Below, piece after piece: positions 62,032 through 64,000 of a stretch of DNA of 64,000 bases. Made by a program: the position numbers and the translations under genes. Source of the DNA: Nectonema munidae (Eukaryota; Nematomorpha; Nectonematoida; Nectonematidae). Location: NCBI GenBank assembly GCA_030549495.1, contig JAUIRK010000022.1, positions 279,501-343,500 of the forward strand. Reading direction: 5' to 3'. A model generated the notes under the pieces. That model was not told the DNA's origin and searched no databases. It saw only the letters and a program-made list of their open reading frames with translations. Numbering within the stretch: the stretch's first letter is position 1; each line of letters begins with the position of its first letter.

Positions 62032-62244
62032 ATCTTGTTTGGAGGAATAAGTATGAATTATCAGTATCAACAGCAAAGCGGCGCTTACCCCCAAAGTCCG
62101 TATTCAGCTCAATACCCCTTCCCACCCCATCAACCTCCTGCACAGACTCCCAATGTTCTCTATCCTGATCCAAATATGTCAAACGTTGCTATGATGTATG
62201 GTTCTGCTTTAGCGGGACACGGCAAACAATTTGTCGATCAAAAG
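62032..62244 (+). CDS. YIF1: YIF1 (YIF1A/B) early exon, partial gene
   Basis: YIF1 proteins are multispanning membrane partners of YIP1 that act in COPII-dependent ER-to-Golgi transport. This exon runs from an acceptor AG at 62030-62031 to a phase-0 donor AAG|GTTTGT at 62244/62245. It encodes a Gln/Pro/Tyr-rich cytosolic segment, then NVAMMYGSALAGHGKQFVDQ. That closely matches the NVAMAYGSSIASHGKDMV block which precedes the first conserved domain in human YIF1A. The first in-exon ATG is 62053. The frame is open back to the acceptor (ILFGGIS), and YIF1 relatives have LFDDTS there, so the true start may be in an upstream exon. The next exon, which should begin near the human KLKYFFAVDT motif, is not in the window, so the following intron exceeds 1.7 kb. 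Confidence 0.8.
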
Positions 62245-62914
62245 GTTTGTTTATTTTTCTCTTCTCACATTTCGCCGAATTGTGAGTTTTTTATTGGTAA
62301 AGATTTGTGTTGGGTAGGCAGTTCTTTTCAACCGACTCCTCCATCCTGACTCCTTACCGTCATTTTATGCTTTATGGCTTGTAACCCAAAGTAGGACATA
62401 CGCAGCTTTTACCCTTTGACCCATATTATAAATATAATTTATATAATCAGGCACATTGCGATTACTTTCTTATTGTTTTGTATGTATTTTAGTAAGTGTT
62501 TGTGTCCGTAAAGGGCGCATCTTCCTTAAAACTTATTCCAAGAGCAAAAGGGCACTTGGTTCCGTTTGCTTACCTTCTAGCATAACTGTGGCGCCAGTGG
62601 ATGTTGATTTTGCCACGCCTTAAAAGTTTTAATAACCCTTCAAAACGCTGATAATTCAATAATTTGGCTATAAAGATATGCAAAATTAGAAGGCAAATTG
62701 GTGAAAACAATTTTTACATTACTAGTATGTTATCACTGATATATTAATACAAATGAATTTTGCCGCCTGTCTCGATGTACCCCTCCTGCGGTCCTCTTGG
62801 TATCCCACTGATTTCGCCTCTTGATAAGTTAAGCCATGATAAAATTCTCAAAAATAAACGTTTTATCGCTATTTACATGTTATTCCAAAAGAATTCTAAA
62901 ATAATTATAGCAAA

Positions 62915-63176
62915 ACTTTGAGGACCATGAGCGTTTTTTTACATTTGATATCGTCCGATTAATTTAGTCGTTAGCAGATTAAATTAATTAGTTTTTGGTA
63001 ATGGAAACTTTTTTAATAATTTTTGCTTGATTAATTACATTATCCAAAAATTAAATTTTTGTATAATTAAATTGAATATCAGTGTTCCATGAAATCAAAA
63101 TCGTTTGCTTTAGATTTAAAAATTTGATTGATGATGAAAGCAGACGCTTAGTCTTCACATTTTGGTCATTATAGGG
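62915..63176. repeat. TTAA-type MITE; empty-site paralogue
   Basis: Lies in the YIF1 intron. The right end, reversed, is CCCTATAATGACCAAAATG next to TTAA (63177-63180). The left end is near CTTTGAGGACCATG (62916), but without an intact TTAA. 62935-63050 matches the two flanks of the element at 57893-60318, joined without it. Confidence 0.6.
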
Positions 63177-63221
63177 TTAAATAACAAACTTTGTAGCACA
63201 GACAAACATACACATATATAT

Positions 63222-63720
63222 CAGTCAAACCTGCTTATTCGACCGCGACCTATGATGGGTTTTTTATTACAGATTTGAGTGTGATTCACATCCGTTTTTC
63301 AGCTCATAAAATGTCAAATTTGACTTTTTCCAGATTAAATATAAATTTTTCTTTTCAAAATTTTCACCATATGTGTCACTGTAAGTAATTTTTAAAATTT
63401 TCTATTGAATTTAAAAAAAATAACAGATGTTTTCTTTCGTGAGCTATGATATGATATTTTAGACTTCAATAGCATTTTTCGTTTAAGTATATAAGAATGA
63501 GTTAATTTAATTTATTTGCTCTTAATCATGATGAACTGCAGAAGTTAAAGATGGCCATTTTTGCTATCGAGAAATAAGGATTCATTGAAAAGATTGTTGA
63601 GAGTGGATGTTTGAGCGAAGCAAATTTTAATTTTGGCCGTCCTCAAAGTATTAAAGTAGGCCATTGCTTTCAGATTGTGCCTGACTGGTTACCAGATAAA
63701 GATGTTATTTTCATAATTCT
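63222..63720 (+). mobile_element. left end of a Tigger/mariner-like element
   Basis: CAGTCAAACCTGCTTATTCG at 63222 is a typical pogo/Tigger-type terminus. Near 63560-63660 the plus strand gives a weak, interrupted GFIEKIVESGCLSEANF-type helix that could be an N-terminal DNA-binding remnant. The right end was not found before the window stops. Confidence 0.45.
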
Positions 63721-64000
63721 AGCTAATCTAAATATCTGACTATTGTTACAATCTACAACTATTTTTTGATTGCTTACAAAGCCTAGGTGCGCCTATTTGC
63801 ACATTTATCAAAAGTATAAAAGTTTTCTGTGTAAAAACTCGTATTTTAATTCCAGAGAAAATATTCATAATACTCGTCTCTAATCATCATTTAAATGTAG
63901 AAAGCCCTTTTCTTAGTTTGCCAAACGCCAAGAATTCTCCTTTCTTTTGTTCACTACTTTTAGATCGAAAGTTGGTTATCTTTTTCCAAACTCAAGTACT

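Noticed and set aside
62245-62349. Read-through extension of the YIF1 exon
   Set aside because: A GTTTGT donor follows the conserved VDQK block, and the continuation has no YIF1 similarity. It is intronic.
1-64000. CRISPR arrays, operons, prophage or bacterial genes
   Set aside because: No regularly spaced repeats, no ribosome-binding-site-led gene runs and no bacterial proteins. The content is eukaryotic throughout.

Overview
The window is AT-rich arthropod nuclear DNA. I infer a crustacean, most likely a parasitic copepod of the salmon-louse kind. The basis is four spliced or animal-type host genes, long introns, and a dense load of hAT, piggyBac, pogo/Tigger, SINE and FLYWCH-type repeats. 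There is no operon structure and no prokaryotic signal. The species call is inference; the gene calls rest on visible domains and on splice phases that close.

Layout. Positions 1-5601 are gene-poor and hold two small MITEs. 5602-10207 (+) is an USH1G/SANS orthologue with N-terminal ankyrin repeats, a C-terminal SAM domain and a PDZ-binding tail. 10208-19923 is a transposon graveyard: a fragment of an uncommon transposase (13.5 kb), a GC-rich retroelement fossil (15.5-17.7 kb), a FLYWCH zinc finger (17.7-18.0 kb) and a solitary piggyBac-like end. 19924-29461 (+) is a four-exon gene for a small protein of two tandem Ig domains. Its first intron carries a composite repeat (called R1 here) with a piggyBac element nested in it. 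29462-40650 is intergenic: hAT copies, two more R1 copies and a long perfect hairpin. 40651-41292 (-) is an uninterrupted HP1 reading frame. 42.4-62.0 kb is again mostly transposons: a Tigger fragment, a second piggyBac bounded by TTAA, two tRNA-derived SINEs, a 1.5 kb hAT, a 2.5 kb hAT with a perfect 8-bp target duplication, and at 57893-60318 a TTAA-bounded element. The product of that last element is neither piggyBac-like nor THAP-bearing. 62032-62244 (+) is an early exon of a YIF1 gene that runs off the window.

The host genes have unrelated roles (stereocilia/microvilli scaffold, Ig scaffold, heterochromatin protein, ER-Golgi trafficking), and I see no functional cluster. The most interesting material is the TTAA element at 57.9-60.3 kb. 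It has matched 16-17 bp termini, two tiny phase-consistent introns, one reading-frame break, and an unoccupied copy of its insertion site 2.6 kb downstream. Several other families here also start TTAA-CCC and carry short palindromes just inside their ends.
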